A DNA stretch of 64,000 nt from positions 130,369,332 to 130,433,331 of the forward strand of contig NC_085046.1 in assembly GCF_963662255.1 (NCBI RefSeq), given 5' to 3'. A program made the translations under genes and the position numbers. The DNA is from Cinclus cinclus (lineage: Eukaryota; Chordata; Aves; Passeriformes; Cinclidae). This document shows, piece by piece, positions 1 through 14,349 of this stretch. The notes under the pieces are model-generated. The model did not search any database. It was not told the DNA's origin and saw only the letters and a program-made list of their open reading frames with translations. Position 1 is the first letter of the stretch. Each line of letters opens with the position of its first letter.

Positions 1-3000
1 CTGGCAGCAAGCTGTGCAGGTTGCAGGCAGAGGCTGATGGAGGTGAGTGAATTAATGTGGTGGCTGTTTGGAATGTTGTCCAGCTGCCAGGGAGAATTAT
101 GTTTGTTTGCCTTTGGCACAAGTGTGAAAGGAACAGCCGTAGATTTCAGAAGTGTGAGTCTACATTTTTATATCTCACACTAATGAATACATTTTTTTGT
201 ATCCTATACATTTGGGGAAATAGAATTTATTTGTAGATTTTATTTACCACTTGTGTGGTAGAGGAGGAATGTTTCCTCAGAGACTGAACTAGTACTTTAG
301 AAAAGAAAAAGGAAAAAAAAAGGACCGACTAAGCCAAAACAATGTCAGTAAAAGTTATCCTGATTTCACTACTTTTGCAACTATATCTAAAGTCAGATCA
401 CAGAATAGGGAATTTCAGCAACATTTGAAAAATTCTTCATGTAAGTTTTTTTTGGTGGTGGAGAAATGTCACTTGAAAGACTTAACTTTGTATTTGTTTC
501 CTGCTGGAAATATATTTCTTCCAGTCAAACCTTTCCTTTACCTATAACTTGTCAGTTATCCATACTCCAAACTCCTGTGCTATCAACAGAGGGATGATAA
601 TACTATTTGTAATGTGCTCTGATGTGAAAAGTGCTACGGAAGATTGAATCGTTGCTGCTGATAGGGCCAGAAATTTCCCCAACTAGATCTGTCAATAGCT
701 GACACTAAAACAACAAGGTACAAAGTGCATTTCAAGACTGTCAGACACCATTGCTTTTTTGTTTTCTCTAGCAAACTATTCCTGAGATAACTGACTTGAC
801 CTAGCATTGCTTAAAAAGATCAAGCACTCAGAAGATCAAGTGTCTCAGAAAGAAAAGGCTGGAAAGAATATTAGTTACTCCATACTATGTAAAGCCTAAT
901 GATCTCTTGTCCCATTATAGTAAGTAAATAAAACTGTCACTTATACCTCTTCTGTTGGTCTTAATAATATAGAAAGGAAAACAGCTTTCTAGTTTTGGTA
1001 CAGCAATGAAAAAAAAATTTGAAAAATTATCTATTTTTAATACTTTGCCCGAAGTCACACTACAGAACAGCTTTTAAAGAAGACAATAATGAATGTCTAT
1101 GCCTAGTATCTTAGTTTCCATGTACAACCATGTAACTTACATAAATGATCAGGAAAATTGTAATTTCAAACAAGCTTTGCAATTTAATTTCAATTATTCT
1201 AAATCTATTGTCTATCTATTAGTTGATTGTTGTTAAGACTTTATTATGATATAACATACTTCAGTGATTATTTAAGGAGAAGCAAATATATTTATGAGAA
1301 AATAATTTGTTGAGTCAATATTCCTCAAATCCTTGTTTCATTCTAACCATTTTAAGAAAAATATTTGCACTCTTAATCAGAGCCCTTCAAGGAAGCAAAG
1401 ATGTTTTAAGTGGCATATCCAGCAGAAGAAAGAAAAATAGATGTAAGCTTGCAACAACAAGACTATTTTCTGGTAGGATGAAGATGTGAGACGTCACTTT
1501 GGAGATGGGATTAGGAACGAAGAGGCAGAGACAAGAACAAGGAAGAAGGAAAATGGGGGGAGACAACAAGAATAAAAAGAACAATAGAAAACAGGGAGTG
1601 TAGGGTAAAGAATGTGACAGAAGACTGAAAATAAGGGTCAGTGGAAACAGAAAAATAGTAAGAAGCCAGCGGGTGGGGGAGAGAGAGAACTACAAAAAAT
1701 GAGCGTAAGGTGAAAAATCTGTAAAGGGAGGAAAAGAATTTCACACGAATTGCAAACTTAAGGAAGAATGGCAGGTCCCTTTTGGATAATCAGTGCTTCC
1801 CAGTTATGCACATGCAACCCCCCCCGAGTCATCCTAATGCCATGGCTGTGCAGCCTTGATGCCAAGACAACTATTTAGAGCTGTGGTCCAGTGTCAGAGG
1901 GAACAGAAAAGATGGCAGTAAAAGTCCTGTGGCAGGGAAGCCTTACTTCTCCCCAAACCAAGCATTCCTGCCAGCAGACCCAGCTGCAGCTGGCTACAGC
2001 TGGAGTCGATTGGTACTTGCTCTGCATGCAGGGTGAGCGACCCAGGAGCCGCAGGGGTGCCACAGGCAGCCAGACTGCACAGCTTCCTCTCTGCTTCACA
2101 AACCAGTGCCCAGGGAACTGAGGGTAGGACGATATCCAAAGGACAGAGCAGCAGGAGAAATAAGGAAAGGGAAAACCAAAAGAGGGCAAAAGGAGCAAGA
2201 GAGTGAAAGAGGAAAGCAATTAGTGGTCATGGCCTCTTTACAGCAAGAAATGACTCGTACTACATACATAAGTGATCCCTATGTGAACTGTAAGTGGGAG
2301 AGGCACAGCAAGGAGCCTACCACTGATCTCATGAGCTGAGTAATACACATGAAAGCACAAGAGTGACATATTTCTGTCTCAAATCCAGCCATTCTTAAAT
2401 GTGGAAACACTTCTGCTAGGGCAGTTCAATGGCATATATACATATCAGTTCCTTTCTGATCAGCTTTGACCTTTTCCAGAAGGCAAGCCCGCATTTATCT
2501 TATTTATTTATTTTGCCAACATGGCCGTATTTGTCATCATAGTAATTAGTTGAGTCGGTAGAGCTCTGGGAATAGACTTCCAGCTGACATGTGCTCCCTC
2601 TTCTGGTTGGCATTTGCCTCTACACTCTGAGGTCAAGGTAAAGACAAATGCGGGTCCTCCAGCTTCTTAAAAAGGAAAGAGCCTTAAAACACTCTGTTTA
2701 CTCTATTTTGCTACTGTGACATATTTTATTTTGAATGTGAGATCTCTGCTGCTTACTGTCCTCTTGCACCAAAAGGACATTAATATTGATGCACTTGTGC
2801 CTTTCAGACAAATGATTTTACCATTCATGAAGTCCATTCATGGATTTGTTTGTCTAAAGAGTATTTCTACTGTTTTACTGATATGAGCATGCTTTGGTGC
2901 CGCTGTTTTCTCCCCCACAATGACAAGTCACTCCTATTGCCTTGCACAGCCATTGCCAGCTGAGCTCTTGAACACAAGGCAACCAAAGTTTCATTTTGGG

Positions 3001-3574
3001 GGGATCTGATGCATGTTTAGAGGGGCAATATTGCAGGAAGTGCTGCTGGTCCACTTCATTTGAATACACAGATAATGAAAAAACACAATGCTAAGATAAA
3101 TCTTTGGTGAAAGCTCAATCTGAGAATTTCTATGAAAAATATTCACTCCTTACTTTGACTGTGGTCTGTTGTGGCATAACCCTGTAGGCAAGTACCTACA
3201 GCTGGTAATGGAGTGGCTCAGTTCAGAGGGCCAAAACCTGCTGCTGCAGGAATGGGGATGTCAGGCTGGCTCAGCACTGGTTATTGAACTAAACTCGACA
3301 GCAATCAACTCTTGAATTCTAATCTTGTCTCTAACACCAACTCCTGGTCAAAATCAGTTATGATCTTTCTGATTTGCTTCCACATCTACAGAGAGGGAAT
3401 AACCCTTGCTTATAATATTTACCAGGCACACTGAAGCAGATCGTCAGCATTTACACCTCATATCATCTGTTAAACTGCCTCTGCTTGACTGGGGACTAGG
3501 TCATGCCTCTTTGGTGCTACCACATAAATGTTAAAACTTAACCATCATCTGGTCTTCAAAAAGGGCGGCTTCAA

Positions 3575-3606
3575 TTTTTTTTTTTTTTTTTTGGTGTGTG
3601 TGTGTA
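3575..3606. repeat. Poly(T) tract followed by a short GT repeat
   Basis: A run of 18 T is followed directly by about six GT units. This is a simple repeat in the upstream intergenic sequence, with no LINE or SINE body recognised beside it. Confidence 0.85.
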
Positions 3607-4118
3607 GAAAGTAACTATTTGAAATATTGTTTTAATAATAAAAAACAGAATAAATGTCTGCTTGGTCAGTTCTTATGTCAAGATCTAGGACAGATTGCTG
3701 GATAGTATTTAACATTCAGAGTGGAAGTATTACTTTGGCCCTCAGGCAAAATGTACCAGAAACTTGTCTAGGGTCATGCCAACAACAAATGATGAAGAAA
3801 GCAAACATTTAAAGAAAAAAATTAAATATAGTCTTTGGGTATTTTCAAATAGAGAGACTAAATGTGGACTATTGTCTTGGAAATAAACTCAGAGAAAATC
3901 TAGATTTTTTTTTCCTGCTCATCAGTTTTGTAAACATTTGAATTTAAAATAATCAGTCAATTTCTATTTCCTCTCCTAGAATTTTGTCTTTACTGGTTTT
4001 TAACTGTTTCTTACTGTTTTCACAATTCAGTGCACTCAAACAGTAAAGCAGCTGACCAAAATAGGTACCCACTAATATTTCCCCATCTTTTTCTTTTTCA
4101 ATGGAATATAGGCAAAGC

Positions 4119-4138
4119 TATATATATGTATATATATA
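4119..4138. repeat. Short interrupted TA repeat
   Basis: About nine TA units with one G interruption. It is a minor microsatellite in AT-rich sequence. Confidence 0.7.
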
Positions 4139-5171
4139 AGGCTCAAGGTACACAAAAACATTTGATGATTATGTGATTCAGATATACCTCAAATGTATAT
4201 GTATCTCAAAGTCTTTTTAGAAACACTGTCTTTTTTCAAAGACACAAATCGAATAATTCTTACCTTCATTTGAGACCAATGAAATAAAACAGAGCTAATG
4301 GGGTTCATACTCATTCAGCATTTATTTTCAGACCAAAAACCATTCATCTAACTGAATATTTACTCCATTGGATACCCAATTCCTTGTAAACCCAAAGAAA
4401 AGATGATACTTCAGAAACATACATCTTAGGCAAATATTTTATAGCTGTAACACACAAACAACTCCAGCGACAGGAATCCTTGTGTCACATAATAAAAACC
4501 TGAGATATAAAACCACCAAACCCTGCCCTTTTGCTAATATCACTGGCCCCCAAACTCTGCTTTGTAAGTGCTTGCTGAGCAGATTGTGGCTTCCAGGGAA
4601 CAGGTCTGGAGAGTCCTGAGAGGCAGCAGAGTAGAGCACCATGGCTGTCAGCTGCCTTGTGACCAAACCCACCTCATGGGTGTCCTGGCATGCAGTGCAG
4701 CTCACAGATGGTTCTGCAGGTGAAATGCGTGGCCAGCAGTTCTGCCTGTCCTGCTGACAGGACCAAGGCTGCCTACCCCAACCTTAGAATGGAATTTCAC
4801 TCAAAATGAGGAGGAAGGGCTTCACTTGTTTATGGACAACAAATAATGTAGTAACAAGGAAATTCATCTTGCCCAGGGCACATCCAAGTTTAAATCACTG
4901 CTCTCAGATTTGAAGCAGTGTTTGAAATGGAGATTCACCACGACAGGTATGTACTTAGCCCCAGCTACATGTCTGTCGTCTGTGTCCTTTGTGGAGTCTC
5001 TTGCTTTCAAAACATGCTGCAAAGTTTTGATTTTACCCTGCATCAGAATGAAACCAAATGCCAAAACCTCAGAATCTTTCACGAAATAGAATCCTTGTTT
5101 CCTGGCCAGCCTTATTATTGAACCTTAATATGATACAACATGTGTCCATATTTGCACACATGGTCCACAGC

Positions 5172-5220
5172 CCTTACACATGTGTAAATCCTACTGAAGT
5201 CATGTATAAAGGATCAGGCT
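5172..5220. repeat. Possible ancient dispersed repeat fragment
   Basis: The segment contains a TACACATGTGTAAATC palindromic core, then an ACTGAAGTCA-like stretch and a GGATCAGGCTC-like end. From memory it resembles an old dispersed amniote repeat built from 'TTACACnnGTGTAAATC ... ACTGAAGTCAATGG' elements. The fragment is short and diverged, so the assignment is tentative. Confidence 0.35.
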
Positions 5221-5962
5221 CTAAGGCTGTTATAGAAGAAGTTCATGTTTCACTGACTTTTTGGTATTCTTTGAAGATATTACATTTAGAGTAAATATAG
5301 AGAAGTACATGTTATATGCAAGATTTTCAGAGAACATTTAACTTCCACGCCAGAAGGTCACATCTAAGGCAATATGGTCTTGGAACAAGTTCAAAGTTGT
5401 CACACTTGATAAAAATAGCTTAAAGGGTACATAACTGTGCTGGAATATGGGAAAAGAGTGGAACATGAGAGGGGGGGAATGATCGAAGGCCCCATTACTA
5501 ATTATGTACATACTTTGTTGCTATTGAAAGCTAGATTTCCAAGCATGTACGTGGTACTTAAGTCAAATAAAAGTGCAAGCAATTAAAAAATATAAATGCT
5601 TTTGCATTGCTATATTTAAGGAAAGAACCTTTACCAAATATAATTCTATAGAATAAATGAAAATTATTTAAAAATAAATGAACAGAGGATAAATGTGTCT
5701 GGGCTTTTTTTCTGCTTGTTCTTAGTTTTAAAGTTATGCTCATATACTTAGCTTTTTACATAACATATTAATATTTTTGTAATACTTTATTCAAAACCAA
5801 AACATGTATTTTTGTTGATATAAGAAGTTACATTCATTTTTTTCATATTTCACTTCAAACTGCTGCAATTTTGTTAGTTTCTTCTAACCTCCCAAAAGAG
5901 GGACAAATTTACACAACAAACTGAATCTTCGGAAAAGTTGAATCACACTGGAGGATGGGCTA

Positions 5963-5964
<2 letters not shown>

Positions 5965-6027
<63 letters not shown>

Positions 6028-6038
6028 CATATATATAT
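5965..6038. repeat. (TA)n microsatellite
   Basis: About 37 alternating TA units interrupted only by two C substitutions. The length suggests it is polymorphic. The alternating frame also reads as an artificial Ile-Tyr run, which is not a gene. Confidence 0.95.
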
Positions 6039-9000
6039 GGTACATTATAAAAACATGTTTACATTAAACTACCTCTTGAGATACACAGCTTATTGGCAGC
6101 AATTAGCCCTTAGGACTGTGTTCTATGCATTGGATACATGTTAAACCACAGTCAAATCTCCTGATGATGTTTAAGCCATATATTTAGGTGAGCCTAAAAT
6201 AAGGTCCTACAGCCCTTCTGTTGCAAACTGATTCACTTGCACCGAAGTCGCACTAAATGGGCAGTTTTCCATGACTGGAACACTCAGTAAGTCATGGGTC
6301 ATATGTGTCCTACACAGAAAGCCATACCATACATCTTCCAGTTCAATGTTCTGATTTATTGCGCTATCATGTTAATTTTTCCCTTGTAAAGAACATGTCA
6401 TGCAAAGGAATCTTTTACTTTGTTTTTAACTGAGAAATTTGCTATATTTTGCACATACTTTTTCATGATTGATGGCATAGCGCAATCTTTGTGCTAAAAC
6501 ATGAAAACAGCTGATGTTTAATGATTTTGTAATGCAAGACTCTTGACTTAGTTCTGCCCAGAATGACTACATGCAGGGCTCAGTCACATCCTAATCCTAT
6601 TTATCCTCAGTGAGGCTCTTGATGATGAGAAAATGAAATTGCTACCTTCCATGCTTGGAAGCAAATTTTTCTTTCATCTGTATTCTTCCCTGTAGAGAAA
6701 TTGAGATACAGGTATTTTTTGACCAGGTTTTATCTCATAGCAGACTTATATACATTACCATGGAAGGCAGCATATTTTATGGCAACACTCTGCAAAAGGT
6801 ATGTTCTATGACAGCATTTTTTTTTTTTTGCCATAATAATGAAGTGCTTAAGAATTGAAGATATCCCATCAACACAAGAAGGTTAAGCAAGGGTGTCCAA
6901 TGCCTCCCATGATGCAAACAGCTAACAGGAGGACTTTATATCTTCAAGGATTAGGAAGTAAATGATCAGAAAAACGGCCTGAAAGCTGAACTCCGGGAGG
7001 TGCACTGGATACACAGAACTTTCTATACCTCCCTTTTAAAATGTACAACCATGGGGAAAGGTTATATTATACTGCAGCAGAGAAGCAACAATGTAATTTA
7101 TGCTGCTCAGCTTAAAAGCATCAAATTTTTATACAATAACAAAAAAGTAGAGAGTCTGAGTCATTAGAAAAATACTTGCACAGCTGGTAAATTGTATTTT
7201 TTATGGACCTTATACATGTGATTGTAAGCACTAAGTATACACATTATTAGGGTCAATCTAAACCCAGGCTGATGAAAAATCCAAAGTGTTGGAGGATTTA
7301 GAATCTTCCTGTGGATTTTGTTGTAGCCTCCACATTTATGCTTTCATTAAAATAATATCTGTTTTAACTTCCCAAGTCTTAAAAGGAGCCTTTACAACAT
7401 TAACCAGTGCACTGTCTCACAGACTGTATACCCAACAGATTGAAACAATACTACCGGGATATGTGGAATAACAACAATATTTATTCTGTATTTTTGTCTT
7501 CCTGGAATGGATTGACCACTGATTCAGAAGCAAAGAACTACTGTGATATGGCCCTAGCTTCTCACTCAGTTGGAGATGGCAATGTTTTAGTGGTTTTAGT
7601 GCTAACCATCTATGAAAGAGCACAAAAGGTGGCATGCCCCCAGAACAAGAAGATGACGGTCTGTGTGGCTGTTACAACCCCACAAGGAGGATCTTACCGC
7701 TCTGTTCTTTCATCTTTGTAAAGTGAGAGCAAAACAGTCCACCAGAAAGCTGGGGGGAAAATGACTCATCTGCTGTCCATTTTTATTTTGTCTCGGTGTG
7801 TGGAAAGTGCTTCATTTCTTACTGCATCTGGACAAAGACAGACCCCCTGGAGGTACTCCCAGCTCCCTGAAGATACTAGGATGTTTTGGGTTAAACTCAT
7901 GCTCTATTCAGGCTTGGTTCACCTACTTTCCCACCTAATTTCTCTGTGGTCACTAAATTCCTCTCTTCATGTAGTGTACAATTCTGAGAACTGCAGTGAA
8001 CACGATGGTTTTTAGTAATTTTGACAGTTCACATTATTTGCTTCTGGAAAGCCTTCGAGCTGGTAAAGATTGGAGGGCATGCAATTCTCCATGAGCAAAT
8101 GCCCATTGCTTTTATCTCACATGGTTTGAAAGGCCATACAAGTAATGCAAACTGGATTTACATTACTCCAGTCCAATGAATTGGATCTCATTGAAAGAAT
8201 TTTGCTACCAATTTTTTGCAGTGCAGCAAAACTAAGAGCTGCACTCAGGAATTGAAGAAATGTTTTATAAGACGCTATACAAACCCAAAACAGAAAGCTG
8301 ATCCTTGCCTAAAAAATATACAACATAAAGGTGTCACTTGGCTTTATGCTTTCCCCAGATGTTGCAGTTGACATGAGTTTTTACATCAGCTTTACTACAT
8401 GAAAAATGGTTCCACCTAATTTCATCCTAAGGTAATAACATGGAGATATGACTGATGGATGGGGAGCCCAAGGACATAATCATATGACAGTGATCCATCA
8501 GACAGGGAGGTAACAGTTCCCTTGCTCCTAGCTGTTGTCATATTGATAGACATCCTGGTGACAGTGAACTTTATAGAAAGGAGATGACAAACTATAGTGA
8601 GGGTTTTCAGAGGTGTTTTAAAACATGTTGTCTCCATGTATGAACAACTGCTTAGGTGTTAATATGCACAGGGTGAAATACTTGGTGTTGGGATGGATAT
8701 TTGCATGTCTGCCAGTACAGAAGGGACTAAGTATCTGCAAGAATAATACAGAAGAGAGAGTATGGATAATCTGCTTGAAAGAAGTGCAAAGAATTGAAAA
8801 TTAAATCCTTCACCTCTGTTGTGATAAACTCAAACAATTTAATGGAGGGATGCAAAGGGGAGGTTGGTACTTTGTAGAGAAATGGTACAGATCTGCAATT
8901 GTCAAGCGCTTTAGAAAGGAGGCTGTTGAACCTCAAGACATGAGCTGATGAGAACATGAACTTCGTCTTGCTAATTAGTAGCAGCTGTCCCACTTTCAGA

Positions 9001-12000
9001 AGTTTGCCATTTAGGAAAATTTAGGTTACTAGGAGAATTTTTTCCATCTTCCCCAAAAGAAGTATTCATTTACCAGTATCAAATTTGTTTGAAAAAAGCA
9101 AATACACTCTCCTATGAAACACCACTATTTCTTCCTTTTCACACAGATTTGTTTCTTGTTGAAAAAGAAACTGTGTGAAACATGAGAGAAAGCAGAGGTA
9201 TGAAGAGAAAATTGCCTAATATGACTCAGTTTTTCCATGAAATTTGTGACCAGAATTAAAACCACCAGCTGTGTTCTGTTGATATGAGAATATCTTAGAA
9301 CACTAAATTGTTAGGCCTAATTTGCATTTCTAGAAATGTCATGTGTTTGTTTGAAAACACAACAAAGTTTATGACAAAACATCTGGATGAAAGAACAGGA
9401 CCCATTTCTGCAAAGCAGGTGATTCATGTAGTGTCAGCATTTCAAATAAAATCTAAAAATTAACTTCGGAAGTTCTTTCCATCTTACAGACTTGCTGATA
9501 TTTTTTCTTAGTCATGAGATATCCACGGGAATCTCAAATAAACTATCAGAAATGCAGTATCCAAATGTAAGCAAGCTTTATTTTTGCAGCCCGTGTAAAA
9601 AATGTAAACTACTGATAGATTGTGTTTATTGTATTTACTTTGTTTCTCACATAGACCTTTAACATTTCCAATATCAAGCAAGATTCAGAAAAGAGTGAGA
9701 GCCATCGCTAATAAAAATTATTGCAGTATCTTGTACAATATTGCAATCATTTCTCACTGAAATCATGCTATAAACATTTACACACTTTATAAAACAGCTT
9801 TTCAAATTTTGGCTACCATTAATAACCTGCAGTGAGTCAACACTCTTCCCATCCTTCCAGGTTTTAGATCATATGGAGAAAATAATAGGTGTGTATCATG
9901 TAATTGAAATGGCATCAAGACCACCACGTCCATCATCCTCTGGACAAATGAAGGATAGTAATCTGAAAAGGCCTGTTCTGTGCATTATGACCAGACAATA
10001 TAAAATGCATACCAAGTACAGCAAGAAGTTCTTTGCATCACCTTAATGCATGTGGGATACAGCACACCAGAAATCAATATTAATTGATTGTGTGTTTCAG
10101 AAAAAATGGACTGACAAAAGAAAAATTACGTCCTTGGAATGAAATGCAAGATACGCAATCCTGCCTACTCAGTGAATTTAAGATTGAAGGGAGACTTTCT
10201 GCAACTTCCAATTAATACTTAGGTTACTGTTGTTAGCAACACTGAATCTAAAATGTGGGTAGGAAATTACATGAATAAAAAGAAAAAAAGATGGAAAGCA
10301 AGCAATTGACAGTGGCTGCTGAGGCAGAAAGAAGCACTTGCTTAAAAGCAGAAATAAATCCAGAGAGTCTCAAAATTTGCAACCTAACCAAAAATGTCTC
10401 AAAACTGCTGTGTGATGAATAGACTCTACACCTTGTTTTTCAGGGGCAGAGACAATTCTGAGCATTCTATCAGAGTGGGATCCTTGCAGAGCTTTTATAG
10501 CTATTGATTTTTGGAGAGGTGTGAAACAGCTACTTAATTTCCTGACAAAATACATCAGAAAATCATTTAATGCTAACATCTATAAGTTCTATGAGGGGAA
10601 AAAATTAGCCTATCTAAGGCCTGAAAGTTATACACTAGGACAAAGAGCTAAAAAATTACTAAAAATTCTGGAAATGATAAAAAAGCCTCCATCTCTTATA
10701 AAAGATCCATGTATCTCAATTATCTGTTTTTCTCTTTAGTCCTTTGTACCTTTCACAGACTGATTTCAATTTATACAGATTGATTTCAGTATTACAACCC
10801 ATGTTTACTTATCTATAAATCCAAGAAACCCAGGTGATCAGTCTTGAAATAGTAAAAATTTAATTCACATGGAGCTGGGTCTGCCATTCAGGTTCCAAGG
10901 GTGACTTTTCAGAGCTGACATATTTTCTTGGCTTTGCGGTTCTTGTGGCTGTCCAACATGCCTGAGATTCATTAATACCAGCTCTATAATATGTAAATCA
11001 AATCTAAGATCATTTTTGTTCACATGATGAAGAAACTTTAGAACAGACTTTTCTGCAGGAATGCTCTTAGTACAGCTGCAGGACAAGCTAAAGAAAGGGT
11101 GTCACAGAGAGTTACAGTTCCACTGAAAAACTCACTTTGTTAATGAAAGGAGCTGGATTTTACCATAGTTCCAGCAAAAAGGCTCCTGAGCTTTGCCATT
11201 TTTATCTTTGTCCCCTAAAGAACCAACCGATGACACAGAAAGAATCTGTCGGTTACTCTTAAACTTTTGATAATATAGAAATTTTTTTACTGAGGAAAAG
11301 TCATAATAGCAGTATATGTATAAATATTTATCTGAAAGATATTGATAGCATGTTTATGCATTTCATATTTATTGAAAATAATTTTTAGGTACAAATACAT
11401 ATAAAATCACAGACTTGTAATTTTTTTATAAATATAAATACTTAAATACCAGAGAAAAGCGATTATTTAACTCCCAAAAAGCAGGACTATTTTAAAAGAC
11501 TGCATGCCAGAAGCTGTCACTAGAAATACATATTTTGCATGAACAGTATAGCAACAGTCTAGTAAAATCTGTGAGAAACTTTTATTGCTTAAATCTCCTC
11601 ATACCCAGAGGCGGTAATAAGTTACATGTTTCTCTATATATACAGTTTAACATTGTCAGACATATTTCTTGTATTGGAACCAGAAAAAACATCTTCTTGA
11701 CTGACTTTTTTGTATATATTTCATAATTAGGTGTAGAAGTCAAAGATACCACTTTCTACCCAAAGGACACATAAACCCTTCAAGCATATCAGAGCAGGTC
11801 AAATATCACTATATACCCTAAAACTTCACTACTGCAAGGTGGGTAACTGTTTTCCCGTGTTACCAATTCAACAAAAACCGGGAACACAGTTTCCCGGTTT
11901 AATTTTCCTGGTTAGACAGCCATGCTTGCCTCTCAAGATGTACCTGAAAGTTATACTCCTAGAAGACTAAGATGTGCATTTCCAGCCTGTTACATTCAGG

Positions 12001-13861
12001 TTTCTTGTCTTTCATTCATTCCTGTGTGAATGAAATTCAGGACAATGCACTCTGGAGATGTAGTACTGCTTCTTTATTGAGGTTTAAAAATTCCCAGAGC
12101 AACCAAATATATGTACAAAGAATTTATGCATGCAGGCTACATTTTAAAACACTAGTTATTGTAGCTAAATCCTTATGTTTTGAGCACATCATTGCTGTCT
12201 CAACCAAACCAAGTTGGCTGTTAGTCCATTGCTCACCCTTGAGAAGAGGGGATTGGACAGACACTCACCCTGTTAACTCAGAGTGAACACTCACCCACAG
12301 AGGAGACATCAAGCAAGACTGGTGAAGCTTGAGCTGGGTTAGCATCTAAATCTGCATAAAAGTGTCCTGCTCCCCACTGCCTTGAGCATTGCCCCCAGCT
12401 GCTGCTGGGATTAGCAGTGCTGGGGAAAGCATTTTCCAAAAAAGCCAGATGAGGCAGCAATGAGCTGGGACTACATATCAAAAGCTTCCAGAAATTCATG
12501 ACCTTTGATTGCTAAATTAATACTTCTCTGTTTTACTTAGAGTAAATGTAACTGTTTCAGCAGACTCTTGCTCATTATCATAGTTACAAATAATAAATGT
12601 ATTTTGATCTTTTTCGAATACTAATTTTCTATTTTAAAGGTGACACAAATCCATTTTCCTTAACATTTGGAAAAAATATTGCTTCCAAACTACAGCTGAG
12701 ACCTCTTTCATTATGATTTTCAGGCACAATTTATGGAATAGAAGAACAGATAAAACTTATGATAGACAATTGTTTGCACCTTAAAACTTAGAAAATAACA
12801 AAAATTCAGATTACAGTCAAAGCATGCTTTTTAAGAAAACTGCTTTTAATGTTTTCAAAATTCAAATCTGTGTGCATTTGGGTAAACTTGAAAATAACCC
12901 CACAGTAACATGGGGGCTATTATAGGAATAAGAGTGGCATGGCAATTTTTGTTTCCCAGTTTCTGATTGCTATCTATGATTTAATAATTAGATAACATGA
13001 CATCACTAATAACTTATTTACTTCTAATAGCAAAACACATTGATTTATATTGTTTGTTTTTGTTTATGTAGGTTTTTAATGTTTGAAAAATATTAGAAAA
13101 TACATATTTTTAGTCAATTTAGTTTGAGGTAATGAAATTCCCAGTAAAATAGAAAGGGCAAATCTTTCTGTGTTTATAATACATTATTCTTATATATTAC
13201 ATTATAAACACATTTATACACATATTTTATGTCTATCTTTAATATACTACATAATTTGCTACAAGTATAATTTGTAGTAAAAAACGAAAAAGGAACCAAC
13301 AAGAAATGTTACAAATCAACAAATCCATGTTTTATCACCTAGAATGGGAGGGGAGAAAGAAGGCTAAGTAATTTTTATTTTCCTCACAGGTATTTCTGAA
13401 ATATCTTTCTTAGTATTGATAATTTATGATTACAAAGTCCTTCACACTGTCAGTCTCATGCTGTCCACAGGACACCTCTGTGGGCTCTAAAGAATCATAA
13501 AACGGAAGTTTTCTGCCACGTGAAGAGACTGAAGGCTTCTGGGACCAGTTGCTCATATCCATGCTGCTGTATTTGGAGGCACTGAAGCAGAACAGATGTG
13601 GACAGCAGTTTGCCTCATTAACTTGGTCAAAGCATCCAGTATTAGCTGAAGGACACAGTGAAGGAGGTTGGAGGACTAAAAATCCTATTCAAGTCAAAAA
13701 AAAAGAAGATCCTCACAGCCTGTCTCTCAACCCTTCTTGTCAAAAACTTCAGATTGTCTTATGTCCTGCAAACTGCCCACATCAAACATTTTAAAATCTA
13801 TTTAAATGTCTGTTTTCCTTGTTTTGCCCCTTGACTCCTGCCTCAGGTAGTTTGCCCTGGT

Positions 13862-14349
13862 TGATGCCATGCCTGGAGTGCTGTGTTCGATTCTGAGGTC
13901 TCCAGCTGAAGAAATACAATAAGAGGGTCCAGTGGAGTGCTATGAATTTGTTTAGGAGTCTGGAGGAAAGGCTGAGAGAGCTGGGGCTGTTTAGCCTGTA
14001 GAAGGAAAGACTGAGAAGAGATACTGTGAGTATCTGAAGGAAGGGTGTCATGAGGATGGAGCCAGGCACTTCCCAGTGATCCCAAGCAGTAAGGTGAGTG
14101 CAATAGGAAGAAAATGATGCACAGGAAGTTCCAACAGAACATAAAGAAGAACTTTGAGGTTGACAGAGAACCCTGGGAACAGACTGCACAGGAGAGGTTG
14201 TGGAGTCTCTTTCTCTGGAGAAATAAACCGTCCTTGATGCAATCCTGTGCATCCTGCCCTAGGTGAGCCTGCTTTAGCAGGGGGGTTGGACTGGGTGATC
14301 TCCAGATCTGCCTTCCAACCCCAACCAGTCTGTGATTGAGTAATTCTGT
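13862..14349 (+). mobile_element. CR1 LINE fragment, 3' end, diverged
   Basis: The + strand carries landmarks of the CR1 3' region in order: a segment like 'GGAGTGCTGTGT...TTCTG', an AGGCTGAGAGAGCTGGGGCT block, GAAGGGTGTCATGAGGATGG, GAGAGGTTGTGGAGTCTC, CTTTAGCAGGGGGGTTGGAC and the terminal 'TGATCTCCAGA...TTCCAACCC' with a GTGATTGAGTAATTCTG tail. The 5' part of the element is missing, as is usual for CR1. Several small indels break the reverse transcriptase frame, so it is inactive. A long open frame on the opposite strand here is antisense to the element. Confidence 0.9.

Larger units (their letters stand above)
1..13861. other. AT-rich intergenic sequence upstream of VPS13B
   Basis: I recognise no exon, RNA gene or complete mobile element here. 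All open frames are short (about 115 codons or fewer), overlap frames on the other strand and match no family I know. The sequence is AT-rich with scattered simple repeats and a purine-rich stretch near 1,490-1,745. Two short segments (near 5,172-5,220 and 8,151-8,185) resemble an old dispersed inverted repeat. In other vertebrates OSR2 lies upstream of VPS13B in the same orientation, so this is probably the OSR2-VPS13B intergenic interval. No OSR2 sequence is visible, so that is inference. Conserved enhancers cannot be recognised without alignment. Confidence 0.6.
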
